A stretch of DNA of 64,000 bases, from the NCBI GenBank assembly GCA_900095095.1, contig FMBT01000292.1:1-64000 (forward strand), read 5' to 3'. The position numbers and the translations under genes were made by a program. Under the pieces are notes generated by a model. The model did no database searches and was not told where the DNA came from. It saw nothing but the letters and a program-made list of their open reading frames with translations. Shown one piece after another: positions 1 through 8,894 of this stretch (its first letter is position 1; the number at the start of each line of letters is the position of its first letter). The DNA comes from Fragilariopsis cylindrus CCMP1102 (taxonomy: Eukaryota > Bacillariophyta > Bacillariophyceae > Bacillariales > Bacillariaceae).

Positions 1-12
1 ACTATGTATAAT

Positions 13-768
13 TTAACAATGTTCTTGTTTAGAAAGATAGTCGTAATTAATATTACCTTCTTGATCATAGCACTCGTTGATAGCGGAACGTGGCATAGGA
101 GGAAATTGCTTGAGCATTTCTTCAGGTGTACGGCTATCGTCATTCAGATTAGGATTCCATTCCGCAGGTGAAGTAAACTGTACATGTGTAAGCTCTTTAA
201 TCTCATCATTGGTAGGATATGTTTGGCGAATGTACGGTAACCCAGAGCGTATAGATAATGGTAACTGATATCCGTCTGCAGTTTGAATACGTTGTGGTCC
301 GCCATAAGCTGTCGCTGTATCTCCAACGAGATTATTATGCGCTTGGAACTGACATTTCGAGTGGATCGATTTTTCTTGTTCAGGTACATGAGCATATTGA
401 TGAAATATGGCTAGAATCTTTCCTCTGTTAGTAACAATTACAGAACAAAATGTTCCAAGTCTCTTGCCAGTCATCTGATGATCACCTGCAATACCTATGT
501 TGACACGTCGTCCGTCAGCATTGTACGACATGAGTCTCATATCTCTACCACCAATTCCACCATTAGCTCCGCCATCCATTAATGCGAGTGGTTCATTAAA
601 GAATTTCGTTGCATTAACTGAGACGACGTAGTTGTCTTTGGTAGTATTTGGTAAATGACAATCGACTTGATCAAAACGATGATTGATTTTAGCCATAGCT
701 GCCGTATATGCGATATGACCAACAACTTTACCATCTTTACCTATTACTGGTGTGGTTTTGTTGGCCAT
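13..768 (-). CDS. Retrotransposon protease-like ORF
   Basis: 251 residues. The segment LALMDGGANGGIGG (near residue 60) has the Asp-Gly/Ser-Ala core of a retroviral-type aspartic protease. What follows (FHQYAHVPEQEKSIHS, then GGPQRIQTADGYQLPLSIRSGLPYI in two blocks) matches my memory of the region after the protease in diatom LTR elements, where integrase and reverse transcriptase normally follow. Here no such domains follow and the reading frame ends at the LTR. It lies directly downstream of the gag-like ORF and was probably expressed with it. Part of a fossil, non-autonomous element. Confidence 0.65.
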   Translation of the reverse strand: MANKTTPVIGKDGKVVGHIAYTAAMAKINHRFDQVDCHLPNTTKDNYVVSVNATKFFNEPLALMDGGANGGIGGRDMRLMSYNADGRRVNIGIAGDHQMTGKRLGTFCSVIVTNRGKILAIFHQYAHVPEQEKSIHSKCQFQAHNNLVGDTATAYGGPQRIQTADGYQLPLSIRSGLPYIRQTYPTNDEIKELTHVQFTSPAEWNPNLNDDSRTPEEMLKQFPPMPRSAINECYDQEGNINYDYLSKQEHC

Positions 769-771
769 GAA

Positions 772-3264
772 TCAACGTGGGTCGGCTAAAGGCAGCTCAG
801 TCTTTCTTGGTAATTTCTTCTTCTTGAGTATACCTTGATTGGGCTGTCTTCGTCTTGCTGCATTTGCCGTCAAATCAGTTGCTTCTATGACAGATGTATC
901 GTCAGCATCATCAGCATCGTATACGTAAGTATGTTCTGATTGGCCAGATGCGTCGGAGTCATATCCCTCAAAGTCGCTAATGTAGACACCTAACTCACTA
1001 TTTTTCTTAGCACCTTGCTTAGTGGGATGGTTTTTGATTTTAAGAATTTGTTTCTTAATATCATTGGGTGCCTTACTCCATGCAATCCGTAAATCTCTTG
1101 GACACTTTTCGAAGATTGGTTTCGGTATTTCAGTGTCTGGGTCTCTCTCACGAGGAGGACGACGATTCTTCTGGAATGCTGCATAGGCTTGCATTGTACT
1201 TTCAGCGTCTTCGGTCATAGGTTCGTTGGATACAGACATATGAGCTAAGAACTCGTCAATTCCATCGTCAGTGTTGCCATAGTCTACATTCATTTCTTCA
1301 TTGTAAAATGATTCTGATGTAGCTTGATGAGCTTGACGGGATGGTTTCTTGTATGGCGTATATAGATCATGATTCTTGGCTGATTTGATAAGAAACGTGA
1401 TGTACTCATGATACGTAACAGGTCTAGATGATCCAGCTAAAGCGTTTCCTTGTTTACTATCTTGACATGATTGCCAGGAGTTAATTAACGCGGAATCGGC
1501 CATGACTGCTGCTTGCAATAATGTTATCTTTACCAAATCATCCATGAGGTTAGTAGCTAGTAGATCGTACCGTCTGGAGGTATCTTGAAATGAAGTAAGA
1601 AATTCATGTCTTGTGTTGAAATCGCTGAATTTCAATGCAATTAATTTCTTCATCAGTGTAGTTGTAGCTATCTGAGCTGCATCTGAGTCATTCTGATGAT
1701 CTTCGTGATTTCTCCATACATATAACGGATCGTCTGGACGGACCATAAGAAGACCTAGACCTTCGGGGTTCTTAAGAACTACACACAAGATTTGGGCGAA
1801 GTAATTAACTTGAAGTCTTGCTAGTTCCGCATCGGGTCCACTCCGTACTGAGCATGTTGATGATCGAAGATCGGGATTGAAATTAGGATCTAATACTCTT
1901 TCCAATGTATCTTGGATAATTTGTCTCTTAAAATTTAGTTTCCAATCTTGATAGAAAGCATCGTTGTTGATGGTCGGGTATTTTACAGGATCTCGAGGCT
2001 TTCGATTCCAACTAATAAGTGCGGCTTCATCATCTTTTAAAGTGATAGGGCCTGAAACTATCATTGTTGGTGAGCCAGGAGCACCTGTTGTAGACGTTGC
2101 CGGTATAACTAACGTTCGAAGATATGCAGCTTTACCAGTTATTGCACGTTTCCAGTTTAACATATCCGCATAATTCCATGTAGACGGATCGTCACAATCG
2201 ATGACTCCACCAGCAAGGGCAATGGCAGGAGCGGTCTCTAGATAACAACAATAGTGTACACAGTTTTGTACTTCCTTGAGTGGTGTTATATGGAGAGTTT
2301 CTTCGTTGCCTGCAGTGGTTGGCTTTTCGTATTTAAACGTTGGCAAGTCATCAATATCAATAGAACGAAATTGTTCAAATGTGTGGATGTGGTTCTGATC
2401 TAACACAAGGTATATCGGATTTGTTGGTGTCGTACATTTCATCATATTCACCAAGAGGACTTCGAGTTGCGCATCGAAAGGAGTAGTCGCCATCGTGGGT
2501 GAGCTAGTATTACTAGGCGTAATGTTAGTAGCAAATGCACGTCGGTTGTTTATAGCTGTTAAGTTACGGACTCTGAAATTGCAGATCTCGGTTAGCAATG
2601 TATCAAGGCGTTCAGTCAACGGTAACTCTGGAAGAGAAGGTAGAGGTGGAGTCTCTGGAAGGGAAGGTAGAGGTACGTTGATAGGAATCGGATTTCTGGC
2701 AGTAATTTCGTAACCTTTTACGTAAGGATCGTGTACTGTTGGGAATGTTCCGAGCGTAAAAGACGTATCAATAACTTCTTCAATAGGTTCAGGTGGACTG
2801 GGGCGTTCCGGAACACTAGATGTATCTGTACTTGAACTATCCGGTAGAGGTAGTCTAGGCGGAGAGACGTAGAGTGGATCGCCGGGGCGTAAGCCGCTAG
2901 AAGCGCTTGCTGTGCTTTCTTCTTCGTCTCTAGCTGTGTTTACTTCTAACTGGATATTTAAAAGATTATTTTCTATATCGGCTTCCTCTTGATTAGTATC
3001 ACCAGGTGGTGTATATCTATTAATCGGAGCTCTTAAACGAGTAGTTCTACGCGGGTTCGGTGTGTGAACGTTATTACCTAGAAAGGTTAGTTCAGTCCGA
3101 AAGTTAGCGTCTGCCCAAAAAGGGGGACTACGAGTTCCTTCACCTAACGCTTCGGGCGCTTGGCTTCCACTTGTCGCTTCGGAATAAGTGGATCTACTAT
3201 CGTTATCACTTCCTTCAGTAGGTAGTGTTTCGTTAGTATCCTCTTGTTCTTCTTGCTGGCTCAT
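772..3264 (-). CDS. Gag-like ORF of the left-edge LTR element
   Basis: 830 residues. The first about 200 residues are acidic and rich in Ser, Thr, Pro and Glu. The middle (about 250-660) is a mostly helical region without a motif I recognise. The C-terminus is acidic and then ends in a basic tail (KKKKLPRK). No CCHC zinc knuckle is visible. The call of gag rests on its position between the LTR and a protease-like ORF, its size, and the lack of any enzyme motif. It could instead be an element-specific structural protein of another kind. Confidence 0.55.
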   Translation of the reverse strand: MSQQEEQEDTNETLPTEGSDNDSRSTYSEATSGSQAPEALGEGTRSPPFWADANFRTELTFLGNNVHTPNPRRTTRLRAPINRYTPPGDTNQEEADIENNLLNIQLEVNTARDEEESTASASSGLRPGDPLYVSPPRLPLPDSSSTDTSSVPERPSPPEPIEEVIDTSFTLGTFPTVHDPYVKGYEITARNPIPINVPLPSLPETPPLPSLPELPLTERLDTLLTEICNFRVRNLTAINNRRAFATNITPSNTSSPTMATTPFDAQLEVLLVNMMKCTTPTNPIYLVLDQNHIHTFEQFRSIDIDDLPTFKYEKPTTAGNEETLHITPLKEVQNCVHYCCYLETAPAIALAGGVIDCDDPSTWNYADMLNWKRAITGKAAYLRTLVIPATSTTGAPGSPTMIVSGPITLKDDEAALISWNRKPRDPVKYPTINNDAFYQDWKLNFKRQIIQDTLERVLDPNFNPDLRSSTCSVRSGPDAELARLQVNYFAQILCVVLKNPEGLGLLMVRPDDPLYVWRNHEDHQNDSDAAQIATTTLMKKLIALKFSDFNTRHEFLTSFQDTSRRYDLLATNLMDDLVKITLLQAAVMADSALINSWQSCQDSKQGNALAGSSRPVTYHEYITFLIKSAKNHDLYTPYKKPSRQAHQATSESFYNEEMNVDYGNTDDGIDEFLAHMSVSNEPMTEDAESTMQAYAAFQKNRRPPRERDPDTEIPKPIFEKCPRDLRIAWSKAPNDIKKQILKIKNHPTKQGAKKNSELGVYISDFEGYDSDASGQSEHTYVYDADDADDTSVIEATDLTANAARRRQPNQGILKKKKLPRKTELPLADPR

Positions 3265-4242
3265 TCACAGTTGAATGGCTTCTCTAGTTCTTATTTGTTA
3301 AGACTTGAGGTTATTGTAATTTAGACTTCTTTCGAGATCGTTAATTCAATAATTACAATTAAATATAATTGGATCTCCGGTCCTTTTGTCGTTCAGATGA
3401 ACTAAAAAGAAAGTTGATCAGCACGTTTATAGGATAAACCGTGCGACTGTTAATCTTGTACGTTTCACAGACAATCGATGATTGGTGAAACAGGATTAGA
3501 ATAGTCTTACTCTTCGGTCTTGTAAGATTCTATTAAAGCTGGAAGGGTTGATACTCTTGACCCTTATATTGAAAGACTACTCACGGTTGTTCTACCAGGA
3601 TATCTAACCCCTTCTTGTCAGCGAAACTTCCCTAGAAGAATGGCGTAACTTTCTGTAGATATATCTATAGTAACGTCGTACGATACTAACGATGATGTCC
3701 AAACGCAAAAGTTGTTATTAACACACTTGTTTATTTAGTCTATGGTTATTACAATTTCTCAACAATAAAAGACAGCAATTGTTCATTTCTCGTGATTGAG
3801 GTAATTCTGCTCTTTTCTTCGTATTTTAGTATTGCGGTTTCCAGTAACCCTGTATACAACTTTCTGTTCCTAACTCACTTCGCCTTGATACATATATATC
3901 GTATTAGCGGTTCAAAGGGGACATCGACATCTACTTCGACTTCCATATGTATAACACTCTTTTTGATCGTGTTCTATATATTCGGACACTCTTCCTAATC
4001 GTGTTCCGGTTTGTATAAATATACCTAAGCACTTCTCTTATTTGCGCTCGGTTCCAATTGCTTCGACAACGGCTTCGACAAGGTCACTTCAACTCAAACG
4101 GTGCGAGTTTGGCTTTTAGCTAACTTTCGGTTCTCTTTTATCTCAATAATGCATACACGTGCATTTCTCCTCACTAATCCACTCGCGCTTGTATTTCTAC
4201 TCCGCGGGGCTTATGTACGACATATGACTCCTACGCTCGAGT
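3265..4242 (-). other. 5' LTR body and leader of the left-edge element
   Basis: This non-coding stretch lies between the outer LTR end and the gag-like start. It must hold the remainder of the 5' LTR and the untranslated leader. Possible inner LTR ends (TAACA on the minus strand) occur near 3295, 3448 and 3713, and I cannot choose among them because the second LTR lies outside the window. No convincing tRNA-complementary primer site was seen. Confidence 0.4.
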
Positions 4243-4260
4243 ACTATGTATAATTTAACA

Positions 4261-4338
4261 GGGAGAAACTCCCCTACAAAAATTACACCCCAAAAAGTGG
4301 CACCATTAATGGTGCCATAATTGGAATTCTGTTAATGG
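4261..4338. repeat. Two-hairpin repeat module, copy 1
   Basis: Two hairpins flank the conserved string TACACCCCAAAAA. Hairpin 1 is GGGAG-AAA-CTCCC (4261-4273). Hairpin 2 is a perfect 20-bp palindrome (4298-4317). A diverged copy with the same order lies at 39297-39376. The copies agree in the spacer (TACACCCCAAAAA) and downstream (GAATYCTGTTAA) but differ inside the hairpin arms while still pairing. The left LTR element ends exactly at 4260, so it probably inserted into this older repeat. Confidence 0.6.
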
Positions 4339-5055
4339 TTGAAGTAAAAACAATATATATATATAAAAATTATTGTTTATTAAGGTAGCTGCTGCTTTGA
4401 TCCTCAAAGTCTTAGAAAGACAGAAAGTCACCGGTCGACCCACCACTGTATTACACTACTACATTTATATTGATTAAAGCCCTGATAAAGAACACAGATA
4501 CGCGAAAGATATCTGTGCTCAACAGATCTTAAGCCGGACCCCCAATCCTATAGAAGGGCGTGAGACTAGGTAACGATGGCAATACAAGACAATACATAGC
4601 ATAACCTAAAAAACACCACCACTCAGTAGTTAATGATCATCTCTGGGATGTGGCAGAAAAAACCCCACCTATATGGGGAAATCCCATGAACAATGTGGGT
4701 ATAGAAACCCAAACTTGTGCTGTTGCAACAGCACTGATTGATTATGAATAGCACTTAACTAGTAACACCTGAATCGTGCCATGGCATCAAGTTAACACTA
4801 GTTAAATACCTAATCATATCAGGAGTATCAATCATCTATATACATAAGATTGTATACGGAATGTGTGTGGTCCATTCTCCTTTGAATGGAGGCTCCGCAG
4901 ACTAGGCCGACAGGGTCATACTTACTAGGAATCTTGCTACTACTTCTGTTCCTATCATGAAAGGATAATCAAAAGAGAAGCTCACCTAGCTTGTATGTGG
5001 GTTTCCTTGTAACTACCATTCGGTCTTGTCGCCAGCCACGTACTTCTTAAGTAAC
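4339..5055. repeat. Repeat-derived DNA with segment shared with 56.2 kb
   Basis: No gene is visible. Around 4385-4460 there is a block (AGCTGCTGCTT, then CTTAGAAAGACAGAAAGTCA, then CCGGTCGACCC) that matches a block at about 56224-56300 in the same order at roughly 70 percent identity by eye, both preceded by an AT-rich TATATATA tract. This marks a dispersed repeat family of unknown class. Confidence 0.45.
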
Positions 5056-5272
5056 GGTTTCACTGCGCGCTTGTGCGCGATCTGGAGGAGTGACCTATAA
5101 GTAGTACGGACTTAGTCCCAAGCTGGCTGTTTCCTCAGTCGTGTGTAATCAATATGGTTTCACTGCGCGCATGTGCGCGATTCCCTGGAGTGACCGATAT
5201 ACAGACAGACGTTTTTGAAAATGACGTCATCACTTCAATTTCACTGCGCGCATGCCTGCGCACAGTGAACTG
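5056..5272. repeat. Three GC-rich hairpin repeats
   Basis: Three related units begin near 5056, 5156 and 5240. Each carries CACTGCGCGC followed by a short loop and GCGCG or TGCGC, then an outer arm ending in AGTGACC (units 1 and 2) or CAGTGAA (unit 3). Each unit folds on itself by an inner GCGC stem and an outer CACT/AGTG stem. They stand out sharply from the AT-rich surroundings. Confidence 0.6.
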
Positions 5273-6059
5273 ATGTACTGACAGACAGGATGTGATACAA
5301 GAAAATCCCATGGTTCCGATGAACCGCACCTCCGCTTCGTCGTTCCTCTGCTAACCTCTGTTTAACTTGTACTCGCACCTCACAAGGGTGAAATGCAGGA
5401 CGCTGTAACAAGCTAACAACCAACATTTTCCTCCTATTCTTTCAACCATACTATCCTACTAGTTGGTGTCAAGACACACAGAGTTCACCAGTCAAAACAA
5501 GGGACTGGATGACAGCGTAAAACACCGTCGTGAATTTAACTCGTCGCAGTGAAAACACGTGTAAAATCACGTGAAAAACACGTGCGAGGACAAATTCTGT
5601 TTCGATTTATCGCGCTATGGAATTGTGAAGTAAAAACAATAGCAACAGTGAGGAAACATCCATATCATCTAACACCTTCCAAACTAAGTTAAGCCAGTGA
5701 TGAAGATCAGAAGCAGAAAAAGTACCGACACGGTCTGGCTGTGTCTATCTCTTGTCAATTATCTACTGCAGCTACTAGCACTACTGTTGCTCTTCACTGT
5801 TGTTGTATTATTGTCACAGAATGATAGTCTAAGTATTGAAGTACCATTCTCTGCACAACCTTATACTATGATAGAAAAATAGTTGCTTTAGGAGGAGGTG
5901 ATTGTATAATAAATATAGATATATTAGTGGTGCAACAGGAGCAATTGTGTCATGACTTGGCAGAACAACATAATAATAGTATGTCTCAGCAACAACAAGA
6001 ACTTAATAACATCATAATGATTTCACCAGACCATTGGTTCTGAGGAGAGAGAATATTTT
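5273..6059 (+). other. Non-coding or decayed stretch with a small membrane-like ORF
   Basis: CACGTG occurs three times within 5556-5586. A 60-codon ORF starts at the ATG at 5700 and ends at 5882 (MKIRSRKSTDTVWLC), with one long hydrophobic segment. In a second frame from about 5881 to 6044 the sequence stays open and reads like protein rich in Gln and Asn. I do not recognise either. They may be pieces of a decayed gene in which the Copia element landed just downstream. Confidence 0.25.
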
Positions 6060-6455
6060 TGTTGGGGATTCAATTATTAATACGAGTCCTGTGAGGTTTT
6101 CACAACAGTCATTATGTGTCACGAACGTCGTGACATCTGTGCATGTTGTTTCCTCACAATAAATATATATATGCTGCGCATTATCGTGTGGTTGGCAATT
6201 GAAGAGAAAAGATGTGTTGTATTTGCATTGCGTTAATGTAACTCAATGTAAGCACCTCCATCGGCACCTCGGATTGCCATCACCAATGTTAGTCATTATT
6301 TATTATAAAACTTATGCAATAGGTAAATAATAATAACAAGTTAATAAGCTAGCCATACATAGTATTCAAACCTATATATCACTCTAGTATCTTCAAGCAT
6401 TACGTAATAAGCAACATACCAATACCCACGGCGTTGCGATTACTGTATTTCAACA
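6060..6455 (+). repeat. 5' LTR of the Copia element
   Basis: 396 bp, starting TGTTGGGG and ending TTTCAACA, preceded by the target duplication ATTTT. It contains an AT-rich TATATATATA stretch near 6165-6175 that could serve as the core promoter. It is identical by eye to the copy at 13522-13917. A 38-bp relic of the same sequence lies in reverse orientation at 34653-34690. Confidence 0.92.
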
Positions 6456-6567
6456 TTTTATAATAAATAATCACAGTCATTGATTAGATCAATTGAATCG
6501 AATCAACAACAACAACCATCCTATAAGATATACCTATTAGTATCCTAAATACTATCACCTTATAAGA

Positions 6568-8883
6568 ATGGCTGTCACCGACAAACCTACCGATACCACT
6601 AGTACAACTGGTGGTACCGGTAACGCCCTCTCTGCCAAAGAGAAGGAAGCAAAGGCTGCCGCCGCAGCCGCAAAGAACACAGCAAACCAAAAGAAGAAAA
6701 ATCATCCATCCAATGCCTCAAGCAAGAAGAACAAACAACAACAAGTTGCGAAATCCAAGTTTGAAGGTTTAGCATCTGGTACCAGTCCTATGAAAGGAAT
6801 TGTCGTTGCATTAGCTAATGGCAATCTACTGGGACAATATCGTATTCTCCAGAACACGATGGCAGGTACAGCAGCTAGCGAGAAAGCCTATGGACTTGAT
6901 TCATCTATTCTTGAATTGGTTGCCAAAGTTGAATCTGATTTCGTTACATCGAAATCAGATCCGTTAAAACATTCAACCGTCGTTACCATCTACACCAAAG
7001 ATGCTACGGGTGCAGATACTACTACACCAACAGGAGAGAAACGACTAGTCTGTTTCGATCCTATCCTAAAAGCAAGTATGGATTCAAACTACTTCATCGA
7101 TGTAAAGATACAAAAAGCCAACTGGAATAACTATGAAAGATTCTCTCAAGCATACTATCGTACAGCAATTGGGAATGTAGAGGATGTTATCATCACCTAC
7201 TGTCGCGCCGACAAGAGAATGGCTCTTGTCGAAACTAACAAAGATTTAATAGGATTCTTACAAATCCTCCGTTCAGTATGTGCACAAACCAATGGGATTG
7301 TTAAAGTCGATCAAGAATTTCAGAACCTCCACACCTTACATGCTGCTATTGCCTTCAAGCAAGCAGCTAATGTAGATGACTCCACATTCTCAAAACAAGT
7401 ACAGGACCGATACAAATCAGCTATTTTCACATGCGGAAGGTTCGCATTTGGGGAAGTTTCACTTGAAAAGGTACTGTCAGCTCTTCCTACGCCCACCACT
7501 TTCACTGCATACCTTGCATTGAAACCGGCGGATCAAGTGCCTATTGACAAACTTGTTGAAGAGCGAACGGTCGCTCGACTGATTGTGAAGAATTCATTAA
7601 ATAAAAATCTCAAAACTCATTTAATGACTACTTACTCTACTGCTACAGGAGATTGTTACCCCAATACAATCAGTGACGCGCTAGCGTTGCTATCAACCTT
7701 CGCTGTGCAACCAGCCAAGAATACTACTACTGAGGATGCTATCGTCTCATATCATGAAGCATCATCACCGGATCCAGTGTCATCTATTAAAGAGGAGGCT
7801 GAAGATGACTTATCTGATCCAGAACCAGAACTAACTATCGAAGAATTGCCATCGGATACCGAAACCAACCAAGCATCAGTCATGGCAACAGTCATCGCTG
7901 AAGCTACAAAGGAAGATGATGATGATCGATTCTTCGGAGCTAGTTTTGCACAACTACAAGATGTTGATGATATCTATGACGACAATGAGCCAGACTTTGT
8001 AACTTGTGCTCATGTCGTTGATCGCCCAGGCGGTCGACAAGGTGATTCAACTGATTTCGACAGTAACTCTGATATTGACCATGCGGGAGACCGACATGGT
8101 AATTCAAGTGACTGGGACACCGATGAATGGAATCGTGAACTTGATGAAAACAGAAATCGTCCTAAGATTGGAAAATCTCCCATAACAATCAACAAGGCGC
8201 ATTGTTTTGAAACAGTTGTGTACCTCACAGCACAACGTGTCAAAAATACAGGCACCGTCCGAATCAAAAGCTACGATACGGATGATGATGACGTTCCTCT
8301 CGTCAGTTATGAATACGATAGTCCTACTCCGGAACACATCATTGACTACTCTGATGTTGTTCGCGAGAAATTGAAACTCTCTGGAATCCGGAATATCGCT
8401 GCACTAGATGATCTCTTTGAAGGTTGCAGTGTTGCAGAAGCTGCTAGGAGACTACGTCAGCAACTTATCGATGTCAATCAAACTGCTCTACATGGTGACA
8501 CAGTACGTTATCTCAAAGAGGAAACGGACCGACACCATGATCATCTGAGGTTCTACAAGGCTCGGTATGATCGAATGATAACTGAAATTGGTCCCGATGA
8601 TGAACGCGTGGTCTTTCCACAAGCCCATGTTCTATTACACCACACAGTGGTGGCTGTGTCAATCAATCAACGACGACGAAAGCCCAATCGATGGATTAAT
8701 AAAGTGACCCGTAAATTGGTCAACTGTGGTATCAACACAGTTGAACTACTTGAATCCGCACTAAAAGGGCATCAATTGAATAATATACTCCATCGCCATG
8801 GACTACCAAAATTCCATCAAATGACTGTCTCCGGATTCCATTTGATTCTGAATACATCGGATTTTCATCAGGGCCTTTCTTAA
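6568..8883 (+). CDS. Copia gag-like protein
   Basis: 771 residues from an ATG about 110 bp after the 5' LTR. The N-terminus is low-complexity (Thr, Ala, Lys). Residues about 70-390 form a globular region consistent with a Copia capsid. The C-terminal half is acidic and then basic. I see no classical CCHC knuckle. The pol ORF starts 12 nt beyond the stop in another frame. Identification rests on position within a clear Copia element. Confidence 0.75.
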   Translation: MAVTDKPTDTTSTTGGTGNALSAKEKEAKAAAAAAKNTANQKKKNHPSNASSKKNKQQQVAKSKFEGLASGTSPMKGIVVALANGNLLGQYRILQNTMAGTAASEKAYGLDSSILELVAKVESDFVTSKSDPLKHSTVVTIYTKDATGADTTTPTGEKRLVCFDPILKASMDSNYFIDVKIQKANWNNYERFSQAYYRTAIGNVEDVIITYCRADKRMALVETNKDLIGFLQILRSVCAQTNGIVKVDQEFQNLHTLHAAIAFKQAANVDDSTFSKQVQDRYKSAIFTCGRFAFGEVSLEKVLSALPTPTTFTAYLALKPADQVPIDKLVEERTVARLIVKNSLNKNLKTHLMTTYSTATGDCYPNTISDALALLSTFAVQPAKNTTTEDAIVSYHEASSPDPVSSIKEEAEDDLSDPEPELTIEELPSDTETNQASVMATVIAEATKEDDDDRFFGASFAQLQDVDDIYDDNEPDFVTCAHVVDRPGGRQGDSTDFDSNSDIDHAGDRHGNSSDWDTDEWNRELDENRNRPKIGKSPITINKAHCFETVVYLTAQRVKNTGTVRIKSYDTDDDDVPLVSYEYDSPTPEHIIDYSDVVREKLKLSGIRNIAALDDLFEGCSVAEAARRLRQQLIDVNQTALHGDTVRYLKEETDRHHDHLRFYKARYDRMITEIGPDDERVVFPQAHVLLHHTVVAVSINQRRRKPNRWINKVTRKLVNCGINTVELLESALKGHQLNNILHRHGLPKFHQMTVSGFHLILNTSDFHQGLS

Positions 8884-8894
8884 AGGAAGATCGA

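Larger units (their letters stand above)
1..4260 (-). mobile_element. LTR element with gag- and protease-like parts only, left edge cut by window
   Basis: The 18-bp sequence at 4243-4260 (minus-strand start TGTTAAATTATACATAGT) recurs at 1-18. I read these as the starts of the 5' and 3' LTRs of a minus-strand element whose 3' LTR continues beyond the window. Inside are a gag-like ORF (772-3264) and a short protease-like ORF (13-768), spaced by a few bases. No integrase, reverse transcriptase or RNase H is present, so the element is non-autonomous or a remnant, like the TR-GAG class known in plants. The protease signature (DGGANGG) resembles diatom Copia relatives. The inner end of the 5' LTR and the primer site could not be fixed. 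Age cannot be judged because only 18 bp of the second LTR are visible. Confidence 0.75.
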
